From positions 1 to 10,506 of the forward strand of contig JAFNAH010000072.1 in assembly GCA_017860075.1 (NCBI GenBank): 10,506 nt of DNA, given 5' to 3'. Positions 1 to 7,377 of this stretch are shown in pieces (position 1 is the first letter of the stretch; the number at the start of each line of letters is the position of its first letter). A program made the translations under genes and the position numbers. The notes beneath the pieces are model-generated. The model was not told the origin of the DNA. It worked only from the letters and a program-made list of their open reading frames with translations, and made no database searches. This DNA is from Acidobacteriota bacterium (GTDB lineage Bacteria; Acidobacteriota; UBA6911).

Positions 1-1
1 G

Positions 2-619
2 TACATCCCGGCGCTGTGCTACATGGAGGGCCTGTCTCCGGTCGGCGCCTGCCGGCTCTGCGTGGTCGAGGTCTCCGGCGTTAACCGGATCCTTCCGGCA
101 TGCACGACACCCGCGCAGGACCGCATGTCCGTGACCACCAACTCCAAGACGCTGCAGCAGTACAGGAAGATTGCGCTCGAACTTCTCTTCGTGGAGCGCA
201 ATCACATCTGCGCGGTCTGCGTCTCCAACGGCCATTGCGAACTGCAGGACCTGGCCACGAAGCTGGGCGTAACCAGCGTCCGCTACCCGTACCGGTACCC
301 CAAGCTTCCCGTGGATGTGTCGCACCCTCGCTTTGTGCTTGATCACAATCGTTGCGTTCTGTGCACGCGTTGTGTGCGGGTTTGCAGCGAGGTCGAGGGG
401 GCCCATGTATGGGACATCGGGTCCCGGGGTGTTCAATCGCGCGTCGTGTGCGAGTTGAACCGTCCCTGGGGCGAGTCGCGCAGTTGCACCAGCTGCGGCA
501 AGTGCGTCCAGGTCTGTCCCACGGGTGCCCTGGCTGAAAAGGGCCGTGCGGTCGAGGAGATGGTCAAGCGCGAAGAGCCGATTTCGGAACTGGTGTCCAG
601 ACGAGGAGCATACCTATGA
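2..619 (+). CDS. hoxU: HoxU, diaphorase iron-sulfur subunit of bidirectional [NiFe] hydrogenase (5' partial)
   Basis: HoxU is the electron-transfer subunit of the cytoplasmic NAD(P)-reducing hydrogenase; its iron-sulfur clusters link the HoxF flavin site to HoxYH. The reading frame is open from base 2, so the start lies upstream. About 205 residues are visible and roughly 30 N-terminal residues are missing compared with a usual length near 235. Visible in order: four cysteines of a ferredoxin-type [2Fe-2S] domain (in LCY, GACRLC and PAC); a NuoG-like His/Cys site, [13 protein letters not shown]; then two CxxCxxCxxxC clusters, [11 protein letters not shown] and [12 protein letters not shown], for two [4Fe-4S] centres. 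The spacing after the first clusters and the tract [10 protein letters not shown] are typical of HoxU rather than of full-length NuoG. The stop codon overlaps the hoxY start (ATGA, 616-619), indicating coupled translation. The family assignment is secure; only the start is unseen. Confidence 0.96.
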   Translation, partial: YIPALCYMEGLSPVGACRLCVVEVSGVNRILPACTTPAQDRMSVTTNSKTLQQYRKIALELLFVERNHICAVCVSNGHCELQDLATKLGVTSVRYPYRYPKLPVDVSHPRFVLDHNRCVLCTRCVRVCSEVEGAHVWDIGSRGVQSRVVCELNRPWGESRSCTSCGKCVQVCPTGALAEKGRAVEEMVKREEPISELVSRRGAYL

Positions 620-1146
620 GCAAGATCAAACTCGCAACCGTCTGGCTGGACGGATGTTCCGGCTGTCACATGTCGCTGCTCGACATCGACGAGGGGATCA
701 TCGCCGTGGCCAGGAAAGCAGACCTGGTGTACGGCCCGCTCGTTGACACGCAGCAGTTTCCGGAGGGGGTCGACGTCACACTGGTCGAGGGCGCCGTTTC
801 GAGCCAGGAGGACCTGAAGCTCATCCAGACCATTCGCAAGCGCAGCAGGATGATCGTCGCGCTGGGCGACTGCGCAGTGACAAGCAACGTACCGGCCATG
901 CGCAATATGGTGCCGGTCAAGAAGCTGCTGGAGCGCATCTACGTGGAGGGTTCACAGGAAAAGCCCGGCGTCCCCACCGACGGCGTGCCGGCGCTGCTCA
1001 AGAACGCCTTGCCGGTCCACGAGGTCGTCAAGGTGGACCTGCACATCCCCGGCTGTCCGCCCAAGCCGGAGGCCATCATGTACGTCATATCCGAGCTGCT
1101 CGAAGGGCGAAAGCCGGATCTAACCTCAAAGGTCAAGTTCGGATAG
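616..1146 (+). CDS. hoxY: HoxY, small subunit of bidirectional [NiFe] hydrogenase
   Basis: HoxY carries the proximal [4Fe-4S] cluster next to the NiFe site and forms the hydrogenase module with HoxH. The 176-residue protein is the normal short size for group 3d small subunits and has no Tat signal, so it is cytoplasmic. The four expected cluster ligands are visible: C14 and C17 in DGCSGCH, C86 in LGDCAV and C147 in [10 protein letters not shown]. The start is set by a strong ribosome-binding site, GAGGAG at 603-608, 7 nt before the ATG. That ATG overlaps the hoxU stop codon. hoxH begins 11 nt after the stop, so all three genes are in one operon. No truncation or missing ligand is seen. The related F420-reducing and MvhG-type small subunits are less likely because hoxU and hoxH flank it. 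Confidence 0.96.
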   Translation: MSKIKLATVWLDGCSGCHMSLLDIDEGIIAVARKADLVYGPLVDTQQFPEGVDVTLVEGAVSSQEDLKLIQTIRKRSRMIVALGDCAVTSNVPAMRNMVPVKKLLERIYVEGSQEKPGVPTDGVPALLKNALPVHEVVKVDLHIPGCPPKPEAIMYVISELLEGRKPDLTSKVKFG

Positions 1147-1157
1147 GGAGACGAAAC

Positions 1158-2585
1158 ATGGCGAAGAAACTGGTTATTCATCCCGTGACCCGCATCGAAG
1201 GTCACGCCAAAATCACGATTCAGCTGGATGACAGCGGGAACGTGGCCGGCACGCAATTCCACGTAACCCAGGTGCGCGGATTCGAGAAGTTCACGGAAGG
1301 GCGTCCCTTCTATGAAATGCCGTCCATTACGGCCCGCATTTGCGGCATCTGCCCCGTGAGCCACCTGCTTGCCTCCGTGAAAGCATGCGACGCGATCATG
1401 GCAGTCCAGATCCCCGAGACCGCCGTCCTGCTGCGGGAGCTGCTGCACTGCGGCCAGATCGTGCAGTCGCATGCGCTGAGCTTCTTCCACCTCTCCGCCC
1501 CGGACATCCTGCTGGGCATGGACTCCGATCCTGCTCACAGGAACATCATCGGGCTGATCGAAAAGCATCCGGACCTGGCCAAAGACGGGATCGCCCTGCG
1601 TAAGTTCGGACAGCAGGTCATCGAGCGGCTGGCAGGAGAGCGCGTGCATCCATCCTGGACAGTGCCGGGAGGCGTGAACTCGCCGCTCGCCCCCGAGATG
1701 CGCGAGAAGATCCGGAGCGAGATGCCTATCGCGAAGGCAATCACACGACGGACGCTCAAGCACTTCAAGGGCATCCTCGATCAGTTTGCAGAGGAGATAG
1801 AACATTTCGGCACCTTCCCGAGCCTGCACGCCGGCCTGGTCGACAGCCGGGGACGGCTTCAGCTTTACGACGGCTTCATCAGGTTCAGGGATGCCGAGGG
1901 GAACGTGGCAGGCGACATTGAGCGCCCGCGTGATTACCAGAAGTTCATCGGCGAGGCGTCGGTCCCGTGGTCCTACCTCAAGGCACCCTATTTCAAACCG
2001 CTGGGGTACCCGCAAGGGATCTACCGCGTCGGTCCCCTGGCCCGGCTGAACGTCGCGGATTCATGCGGGACCCCCGAAGCCGATGCCGAACTCCAGGAGT
2101 TCCGCGATCGGTTTGGCCGCGTCGCGCAGAGCACCTTCCTCTTCCACTACGCGCGACTGATCGAAACCATGTACGCGCTGGAACGGATGGAGACGCTGCT
2201 CGACGACAACGCGATCCTCGACACTCACGTCCGCGCGACGGCCGGCGTCAACGCGCTCGAGGGGGTCGGGATCGCCGAGGCTCCGCGCGGCATCCTGATT
2301 CATCACTACAAGGTCGATGACCAGGGAGCCATCAAGTGGGCCAACCTGATCATCGCCACGGGCCACAACAATCTCGCCATCGGCCGCAGCATCGACCAGG
2401 CGAGCCGGCACTTCGTAAAAGCCAACAAGCTGCAGGAAGGGATGCTCAACCGCGTCTCCGCCGTCGTGCGGGCGTACGACCCCTGCCTGAGCTGTTCCAC
2501 GCACGCTCAGGGCATCGTGCCGATGCAGATCGATCTCGTTTCGCCTGACGGCACCGTGCTCGACTCCCTCAGCAGCAGCTCCTGA
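1158..2585 (+). CDS. hoxH: HoxH, large NiFe subunit of bidirectional hydrogenase
   Basis: HoxH holds the NiFe active site that interconverts H2 with protons and electrons, which pass through HoxY and HoxU to NAD(P). The 475-residue length is normal. The N-terminal motif is intact: RIEGHAKI at 12-19 and [10 protein letters not shown] with C62 and C65. The C-terminal motif DPCLSCSTH supplies C443 and C446 and ends at H449. The remaining 26 residues, beginning AQGIVP, are the tail that a HoxW-type endopeptidase removes after that histidine once nickel is inserted, so the gene encodes a normal precursor. The ribosome-binding site GGGAG lies at 1146-1150, 7 nt before the ATG. The neighbouring hoxU and hoxY place it in group 3d. 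No gene for the maturation protease or Hyp proteins follows within the window; they must be elsewhere if the enzyme is active. Confidence 0.97.
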   Translation: MAKKLVIHPVTRIEGHAKITIQLDDSGNVAGTQFHVTQVRGFEKFTEGRPFYEMPSITARICGICPVSHLLASVKACDAIMAVQIPETAVLLRELLHCGQIVQSHALSFFHLSAPDILLGMDSDPAHRNIIGLIEKHPDLAKDGIALRKFGQQVIERLAGERVHPSWTVPGGVNSPLAPEMREKIRSEMPIAKAITRRTLKHFKGILDQFAEEIEHFGTFPSLHAGLVDSRGRLQLYDGFIRFRDAEGNVAGDIERPRDYQKFIGEASVPWSYLKAPYFKPLGYPQGIYRVGPLARLNVADSCGTPEADAELQEFRDRFGRVAQSTFLFHYARLIETMYALERMETLLDDNAILDTHVRATAGVNALEGVGIAEAPRGILIHHYKVDDQGAIKWANLIIATGHNNLAIGRSIDQASRHFVKANKLQEGMLNRVSAVVRAYDPCLSCSTHAQGIVPMQIDLVSPDGTVLDSLSSSS

Positions 2586-2599
2586 TCTCGACAATCCCG

Positions 2600-2627
2600 G
2601 CGCCCGCCTGCGTCTGCCGGCGGGCGC
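2600..2627 (+). terminator. GC-rich stem-loop after hoxH, possible terminator
   Basis: A perfect 9-bp inverted repeat, GCGCCCGCC (2600-2608) and GGCGGGCGC (2619-2627), encloses a 10-nt loop and begins 15 nt after the hoxH stop codon. Its position at the end of the hox operon suggests a transcription terminator or an mRNA 3'-end stabiliser. No T-run follows the stem, so it is not a textbook intrinsic terminator. Confidence 0.55.
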
Positions 2628-2772
2628 AGTTCCGCTCGGCATTCGCACACCCTCCAACGAATCTGTAATGCGGACATCAGAGTGTAGGGTGGTCTCCTCA
2701 CTTGGGAGGCATCCTGTTCAACCGCGGTAGGAGAATGGTTGCGCTCCCTTCGACTCGCGATTGACGGCGACG

Positions 2773-2794
2773 CTTGTCCATGAAGAGTGACAAG
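2773..2794. repeat. Inverted repeat overlapping the -35 of the pseudogene promoter
   Basis: CTTGTC (2773-2778) and GACAAG (2789-2794) form a perfect 6-bp dyad with a 10-nt gap, extendable by one G-T and one C-G pair. The right arm covers most of the proposed -35 hexamer (2787-2792). Its placement suits a regulator-binding site, but a 6-bp dyad can arise by chance. Confidence 0.35.
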
Positions 2795-2816
2795 TGTAAT
2801 CCAACGGTGTTAGGGT
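2787..2816 (+). promoter_or_regulatory. Candidate promoter of the GH109-like pseudogene
   Basis: The -35-like GTGACA (2787-2792) is followed after 18 nt by a -10-like TAGGGT (2811-2816) with an upstream TG (2808-2809), an extended -10 arrangement. A start near 2823 would give a leader of about 105 nt. The same layout is found before the aminotransferase gene at 4469-4498 at exactly the same distance from its ATG. That positional agreement is the main support, because the -10 hexamer by itself is a weak match to TATAAT. Confidence 0.5.
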
Positions 2817-2821
2817 GAACT

Positions 2822-2836
2822 TTCCCGCCGCGGGAA
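2822..2836. promoter_or_regulatory. Palindrome at the predicted transcription start, possible operator
   Basis: TTCCCGC (2822-2828) and GCGGGAA (2830-2836) are perfect inverted arms around a single central base. The site begins 5 nt after the proposed -10 and would cover the +1 position, where a repressor dimer could block transcription. It could also be a small hairpin in the leader RNA, though a one-base loop cannot form without opening inner pairs. The equivalent position before the aminotransferase gene has no such palindrome. Confidence 0.4.
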
Positions 2837-2927
2837 GGCAGTCCTTCGCGTCAAACAACGAAGCGGAGTTCCTTCGCACGCACCATTCACTATCTGAGAT
2901 GTCGAGACAGAGACAGGAGAACGGACC

Positions 2928-4177
2928 ATGGCAAAGACAGGGAAGAGAACCGATCGACGGCACTTCATGAAAACCGCCGGCTTCGGCGGCGCGGCAATAC
3001 TCACGAACGGAATGACCTCGCACAGCACTGGCAAGGCACACTCCCAAGCCCACCCATTCGAGCGCACAAAGGAACTGGCCGAACAGGAACATAAACAACT
3101 CTTCAACATGTGCGGCTATGCCGCTCCGCCGCTCAGCACCGTACGCGTCGGCTTCATTGGTCTCGGGAGTCGCGGTCCGGCAAATCTTGACGCCATGGCC
3201 TATGTCGAGGGAGTTCGAGTCACAGCCCTTTGCGACAGGAGACCGGCTCGGGTTGAACACTCACAGACGATTCTCGCCAGACATGGCTTACCTCCCGCCA
3301 AGTCCTTTGCCGGGAATGAGAACATCTGGAAGGAGCTATGCAAGGATCCCGACATTGACCTTATTTCTATTGCCGTCCCAAGAGGTCCCCTGCATGCACA
3401 GATGGCCATCTACGCCATGGAGAACGGTAAGCACGCAGCAGTCGAGGTCCCTGCGGTATCGACGCTGGAAGAGGCATGGCAACTGGTGCAGACGTCCGAA
3501 AGAACCAAGAAACACTGCATGATGCTCGAAAACTGTTGCTACGACTATTTTGAGCTGCTCACGCTCAACATGATAAGAGCGGGACTGTTCGGCGATTTGA
3601 TCCATGCCGATGCCGGCTATCTCCACCACCAAAACAACTTCATAAGACCGGAGAGTGGGGACATGTGGCGGGTCAGAGAGAGTCAACATCGAAACGGTAA
3701 TCTCTACCCTTGCAGTACGATATAACAAGCCCACGTGTCTATTCACGCATTCACGCGATCAGTGGGACAAAGGGATTCCTGCAGAAATACCCTCTTCCGG
3801 CAAGGATTTCACTGGAAAAGGATGAATGGTGTAGTGAGGAAGAGATGAAGGCGCTATCAGAAAAATATACTCCTCCGATTTTGAAACGGATGGGAGATCT
3901 GGCAAAGGAAATCGGTGGGCATGGCGGGATGGATTTTCTGATGAACTGGCGCCTGATTGATTGTTTGAGGAACGGGATTCCACTCGAACAGGACGTGTAT
4001 GATGCGGCAGCATGGAGCTCGATCATACCCTTGAGCGAATGGTCGGTCGCCAACGGATCAAATTCAATCAAGATTCCTGACTTTACTTGCGGAGCGTACA
4101 AGACAAACGCACCTCTTGACATAACTATGTCCAAGGGGGGTAAGACGGGCGTGCGCCCCATATCGTCGCGAGTATGA
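2928..4177 (+). pseudogene. GH109-like Gfo/Idh/MocA protein, Tat-exported, broken by an internal deletion with frame change
   Basis: Intact relatives are NAD-dependent, periplasmic Gfo/Idh/MocA proteins of the GH109 type (alpha-N-acetylgalactosaminidase for characterised members). The first frame (2928-3725, 265 codons) has a twin-arginine signal (RRHFMK at 10-15), a Rossmann motif GLGSRG at 78-83, EVPAVSTLEEAWQLV from 173 and the tract MMLENCCYDYFELLTLNM from 198. It ends in a stop just after NGNLYP, where relatives continue with a THGLGP-type segment. The second frame resumes at 3710 with LQYDITSPRVYSRIH and carries GGHGGMDF and AAWSSIIPLSEWSVAN to a plausible family C-terminus at 4177. Roughly 60-80 conserved residues are therefore missing at about 3708 and the frame is shifted. 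TTG at 3710 is a leucine codon, not a start. The ribosome-binding site AGGAGA (2915-2920) lies 7 nt before the ATG. An assembly collapse is the alternative to a true pseudogene. Confidence 0.85.
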
Positions 4178-4468
4178 AGTGTCAGCTGTGGAAGAGGATC
4201 TGCGTGTGTACACATGTGCCCCGCTGTCGAGAGGCGAGTCGCGGATGCGGATGAAACGGTAGACTTGCAGGAGCGCACCGCCCGTCGTACCCGAGCAGGA
4301 GCCTATGACCGCGCTGCCTACCATCTATTACCGGTTCGATGACCAGATCATGGTTTACGGGGAAGAGATACCTCGGGGGCCGCATGGCGGACAACGGCAG
4401 CCCAGAAGGCGACGTTGGGTGAATCCTGGATTGCAGCCAGATCCATGCCGCCGAACTCGGGTGCAAGG

Positions 4469-4498
4469 GTGTCAACAGAAGTGAAACCGTGCTAGGGT
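4469..4498 (+). promoter_or_regulatory. Candidate promoter of the aminotransferase-TPR-UnbV unit
   Basis: GTGTCA (4469-4474), an 18-nt spacer and TAGGGT (4493-4498) with an extended -10 TG (4490-4491) repeat the arrangement found at 2787-2816. The 18 bases at 4485-4502 match 2803-2820 at 16 positions, and both TAGGGT hexamers lie exactly 117 nt before an ATG. The intervening leader has no similarity, which suggests that the shared block itself is functional. Confidence 0.5.
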
Positions 4499-4589
4499 GA
4501 ACCGATCCAGCTGAGGCAAAGCGGGAATAGGTATGCGATAATCGTCGGGGCGCGTCGAATACGTCCCTATGCTTACTAACGGATCAAGG

Positions 4590-4603
4590 CAGAGACAGGA
4601 GAA
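4590..4603 (+). promoter_or_regulatory. Ribosome-binding block shared with the GH109-like pseudogene
   Basis: The 14 bases CAGAGACAGGAGAA (4590-4603) include an AGGAGA Shine-Dalgarno core 7 nt before the ATG at 4610. The identical 14-mer lies at 2908-2921 before the pseudogene ATG at 2928, with the same 20-nt distance from its first base. It fixes both starts. Confidence 0.75.
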
Positions 4604-4609
4604 AGAAAG

Positions 4610-5848
4610 ATGGCTCAGGATCAGGAAAAGACTCAAGCGCTTGGTGGGTTGAGCCGTGAGTGGCAGGCCGAGCCCATGCTCGGTGGCTGGTATACGGAAG
4701 AGGAAATCGATGCGGTGGTGAAGGCGATTCGCACCTCGCTTGACCCGTCGGCGGGTTTCGGCTTCTTTTGTGACGAAATCCTGGAATTCGAGCAGAAGTT
4801 CGCGGAGTACATCGGTACGAAATATGCCCTCTCGGTAACCTCTGCGGGCACGGGCCTTGACGTGGCGGTGAAAGCACTGGACCTGGAGCCGGGTGACGAG
4901 GTGGTCGTGCCCGCCATGAACTTCCGGGCGGCTCCGTACGCCGTCCTGGGAGCGGGCGGAAAGCTCATTTTGTGCGATTCGGACGATACGCTGAACGCAA
5001 GCCCGGCGGATGTGGAAGCCAAGCTGACCTCGCGGACTCGCGCCATCCTCGTAACCCACATGAACGGCCTTTCAGCGCCGATGGATGAATACATGAAGAT
5101 CGCGGCGCGGCACCCGCACCCCAAATACGGGCCGCCCAAAGTGATCGGTGACGCAGCGCGGGCATTGGGGGGCGGCTACAAAGGTGCAAAAATCGGCAAG
5201 CTGGGCTGGATGACCGTCTTCAGCCTGCACACAATGAAGATGATGACCACCCTCGGAGAGGGCGGAATCATTACCACCGACGATCCGGACCTGATGCTGC
5301 GACTGCGCGCGCTGCGGCAATGGGGGATCGCGGTTTCGGAAGACCTGGAGATTGCACGCGGCAAGAAGGGCACCGGCGACATGGGCTGGGGTTCAAACTA
5401 CAAGCTGACCAAGATCCAGGCAGCTGTGGGATTAGTTCAGCTGCGGCGGCTCGATCAGATGATTGCCCCAAGGGTAGCCCTCGCGAAAAAGCGTACCGAG
5501 ATGTTGAGCAAAGTCCCGGAGCTGACGCTGCCCAGCGTCCCGGCGCACTGCCAGCCAGTGTACTACCTGTACAACGTGCTGGTGCCGAAGAAGTGGGCCG
5601 GCGCGAAACGCGATCAGTTGATGGCCATGCTGAGGAAGGAATACGGTGTGGATACCGTGGTGGCCAATCCCCCCGTGTATCAGACCGATGCCTACGTGCG
5701 GCGCATGACCGTCGGCCAATCGTGCCCCAAAGCAGAGGAGCTGGGCGCGCGGCTTTTCTGTCCACCCATGCACCCTCTGATGTCCGATTCAGATAATGAG
5801 TACATCTGCAATTCGATCGCGGAGGCCGTGAAAAGACTGAGGGCTTGA
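4610..5848 (+). CDS. DegT/DnrJ/EryC1 family PLP-dependent aminotransferase-like protein
   Basis: This 412-residue protein has the fold and motifs of the DegT/DnrJ/EryC1 (sugar or cyclitol aminotransferase, AHBA-synthase-like) family, which transfers an amino group to a keto-sugar or keto-cyclitol using PLP. Visible features are GFGFF near 49-53, the phosphate-binding SAGTGLDVAVKAL at 78-90, GDEVVVPAMNF at 95-105, the pyridine-contacting D181 in IGDAARALGGGY, and the Schiff-base lysine K210 in SLHTMKMMTTLGEGG. QWGI and the NYKLTKIQAAVGLVQL helix follow as in the family. The start is set by AGGAGA 7 nt upstream. It has no signal peptide and is cytoplasmic. It heads an apparent operon with the TPR and UnbV genes. 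The substrate cannot be read from the sequence; no other nucleotide-sugar gene is nearby, so a role in glycan or secondary-metabolite synthesis is only a guess. Confidence 0.92.
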   Translation: MAQDQEKTQALGGLSREWQAEPMLGGWYTEEEIDAVVKAIRTSLDPSAGFGFFCDEILEFEQKFAEYIGTKYALSVTSAGTGLDVAVKALDLEPGDEVVVPAMNFRAAPYAVLGAGGKLILCDSDDTLNASPADVEAKLTSRTRAILVTHMNGLSAPMDEYMKIAARHPHPKYGPPKVIGDAARALGGGYKGAKIGKLGWMTVFSLHTMKMMTTLGEGGIITTDDPDLMLRLRALRQWGIAVSEDLEIARGKKGTGDMGWGSNYKLTKIQAAVGLVQLRRLDQMIAPRVALAKKRTEMLSKVPELTLPSVPAHCQPVYYLYNVLVPKKWAGAKRDQLMAMLRKEYGVDTVVANPPVYQTDAYVRRMTVGQSCPKAEELGARLFCPPMHPLMSDSDNEYICNSIAEAVKRLRA

Positions 5849-5916
5849 AGGGCAGGTCCTCTTCGGCGCCGGAGATCCGCAGTAACCGGTTCAGATACAC
5901 GGAAGGCCACAGTCCG

Positions 5917-7377
5917 GTGTTCTCCTGGCAAGAAAATCGGCGCGGAGTCCTCATCCCCATAGCAGCAATTGTGTGCACTTTGCTGGCTGTGATTGCGCGT
6001 GCGGGAGGTCAGGCAGAGTCTCTGACTGACCTCGTACTCGCGGAGCGCATCAACCAGGCGGAGCTCGAACCCGCGGTGCGAGACCAGATCAACCGCGCTT
6101 ACGAAGAGGCGCGCGCCAAGCCCCTGGATGCGACGGTCGTCGGCAGACTGGGAATGATATTCCAGGTTTACGGCAAGTACGAATTGGCCGAAACCTGCTA
6201 TCTTCGGGCCCGGGGATTGGATTCAAAATCATCGCGCTGGCCTTACTACTTGAGCATTGTCGAGAAAGCGCTCGGGAAGAACGAACAGGCCATCTCATAC
6301 ACCCGAGACTCCCTGCAAATCGACGCCAGCTACGCGCCTGCCCGAATCCGGCTGGCCCAGCTGCTGTTGGACTCCGGCGACTCCGGGCAAAGCGCCGAGA
6401 TCTGCCGTTCAGTCATCGCTCAGAACAGCAGTCTCGCAACAGCTCACTTTGCACTCGGGCAGGCACTCGCCGGAAAGGGGGAGTGGCCTGGTGCTATCGA
6501 GTCGTACCGCCGGGCGTGTGAGATCGCAGAGAACTACGCGGCAGCTCATTACGCGCTTGGGATGGCCTATAGAAACACGGGAGACATGACGAAAGCCCGC
6601 GAACATCTCGAGCGCTACCGGGTTGTGAAGCAGTTGAAACAGCCTTCCGAAGACCCGATGATGGACGACGTGAATTCGCTCTATTCGGGGGGCCTCACTC
6701 GTTTTGCAAAGGGTTCTGGATTCTTTCAGCAGGGAAAGACGAATGAGGCTATACAGGAGTTTGAGGCCGCGCTCGCAACGAATCCGCGGCTGATCGCAGC
6801 GCACATAAACCTGGTAGCGCTATACGGACAATTGCGTCAGGACCAAAAAGCTGAGGAGCACTTCCGTGCAGCGGTCGAGCTGGATCCGGGTTGGGTGGAG
6901 ACCTACTACAATTGGGGACTGTTCCTTGTGCAACGTAACCGCAAGGCCGAGGCTGTGGAGCTGTTCAGGAAAGCGGTTGAAGTGAATCCCAACTATCCCG
7001 AGGCACGCGTCCAGTTGGGTCTGCTGCTCGATGACTCGGGACACTCTAGTGAGGCGGCTGCCCAATACCAACGTGCGCTGGAGGTTAGTCCCAGCAACCG
7101 GCAGGCTCACTACTTTCTCGGCCGGTACCTGCTGACGAACGGGCGAGTGGATGAGGCAATCCAGCACCTGATTGAAACAACCAAAGTGGAGGACGCCTGG
7201 ACCCCTGTCTGTATGCAAGCCGTCGCAATCGCATACGAACGCGGGGGTAATCGGGAGCGCGCCGTTCATTTCCTTCGCGAGGCGAAGCAACGTGCGCTCA
7301 CGCTCCGGCAGCAGGACCTGGCTTCGCAGCTCCAGCGGGAAATCGACAGGCTCGCTGCGGAGGTCAGCCGCCCTTGA
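5917..7377 (+). CDS. Exported or membrane-anchored tetratricopeptide repeat protein
   Basis: The protein is almost wholly tetratricopeptide repeats, a helical scaffold for protein-protein contacts; no catalytic domain is seen. I chose GTG 5917, preceded by GGAAGG at 5901-5906. It gives a short charged N-terminus (WQENRRG), a hydrophobic stretch (VLIPIAAIVCTLLAVIA) and a possible signal cleavage after AGGQA. The frame also extends to TTG 5845, overlapping the upstream stop codon, but its nearest GGAGG is 19 nt away. From about residue 70 to the end I count about ten TPR units, with telltale pieces such as AHFALGQAL, AHYALGMAYRNTGD, AHINLVALYGQL, YYNWGLFLV and ARVQLGLLLDDSGH. A more variable linker (PSEDPMMDD) separates the first five from the rest. 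It ends in a TTGA overlap with the UnbV gene, and this pairing suggests the two proteins act together at or outside the inner membrane. Confidence 0.88.
   Translation: MFSWQENRRGVLIPIAAIVCTLLAVIARAGGQAESLTDLVLAERINQAELEPAVRDQINRAYEEARAKPLDATVVGRLGMIFQVYGKYELAETCYLRARGLDSKSSRWPYYLSIVEKALGKNEQAISYTRDSLQIDASYAPARIRLAQLLLDSGDSGQSAEICRSVIAQNSSLATAHFALGQALAGKGEWPGAIESYRRACEIAENYAAAHYALGMAYRNTGDMTKAREHLERYRVVKQLKQPSEDPMMDDVNSLYSGGLTRFAKGSGFFQQGKTNEAIQEFEAALATNPRLIAAHINLVALYGQLRQDQKAEEHFRAAVELDPGWVETYYNWGLFLVQRNRKAEAVELFRKAVEVNPNYPEARVQLGLLLDDSGHSSEAAAQYQRALEVSPSNRQAHYFLGRYLLTNGRVDEAIQHLIETTKVEDAWTPVCMQAVAIAYERGGNRERAVHFLREAKQRALTLRQQDLASQLQREIDRLAAEVSRP

Larger units (their letters stand above)
2586..2927. 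other. Intergenic region between hoxH and the GH109-like pseudogene
   Basis: This 342-nt stretch has no supported gene on either strand; the open frames crossing it lack a ribosome-binding site and recognisable motifs. It contains the post-hoxH stem-loop (2600-2627), a dyad near the -35 region (2773-2794), a promoter candidate (2787-2816), a 15-bp palindrome (2822-2836) and the ribosome-binding block (2908-2921). The heptamer CCTTCGC occurs twice in the leader (2843-2849 and 2871-2877). The part from 2628 to about 2770 shows nothing I can interpret. Confidence 0.7.
4178..4609. other. Gene-less stretch upstream of the aminotransferase gene
   Basis: This 432-nt interval holds no recognisable gene. 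A short open frame from ATG 4304 to the TGA near 4482 has no ribosome-binding site and its arginine/proline-rich translation matches nothing I know; it may be a decayed remnant or noise. The last 140 nt carry the promoter candidate (4469-4498) and the ribosome-binding block of the next gene. A short dyad CGAT-A-ATCG sits at 4536-4544. Confidence 0.65.

Noticed and set aside
939..2015. Long minus-strand open frame of 358 codons opposite hoxY and hoxH
   Set aside because: It lies antisense to genes with intact catalytic motifs, has no recognisable domain, and long antisense frames are common in GC-rich coding DNA.
2685..2690. A further TAGGGT in the hoxH downstream region
   Set aside because: It lacks the extended TGn spacing, a -35-like hexamer 18 nt upstream and the following GAAC, so it is not the same element.
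3710..4177. A separate 155-residue gene starting at TTG 3710
   Set aside because: Its sequence is the C-terminal half of the same GH109-like protein, TTG aligns with an internal leucine, and no ribosome-binding site precedes it.
4304..4482. Small open frame beginning MTALPTIYYRF
   Set aside because: No ribosome-binding site, no recognisable similarity and a low-complexity Arg/Pro tail; it is treated as non-coding.
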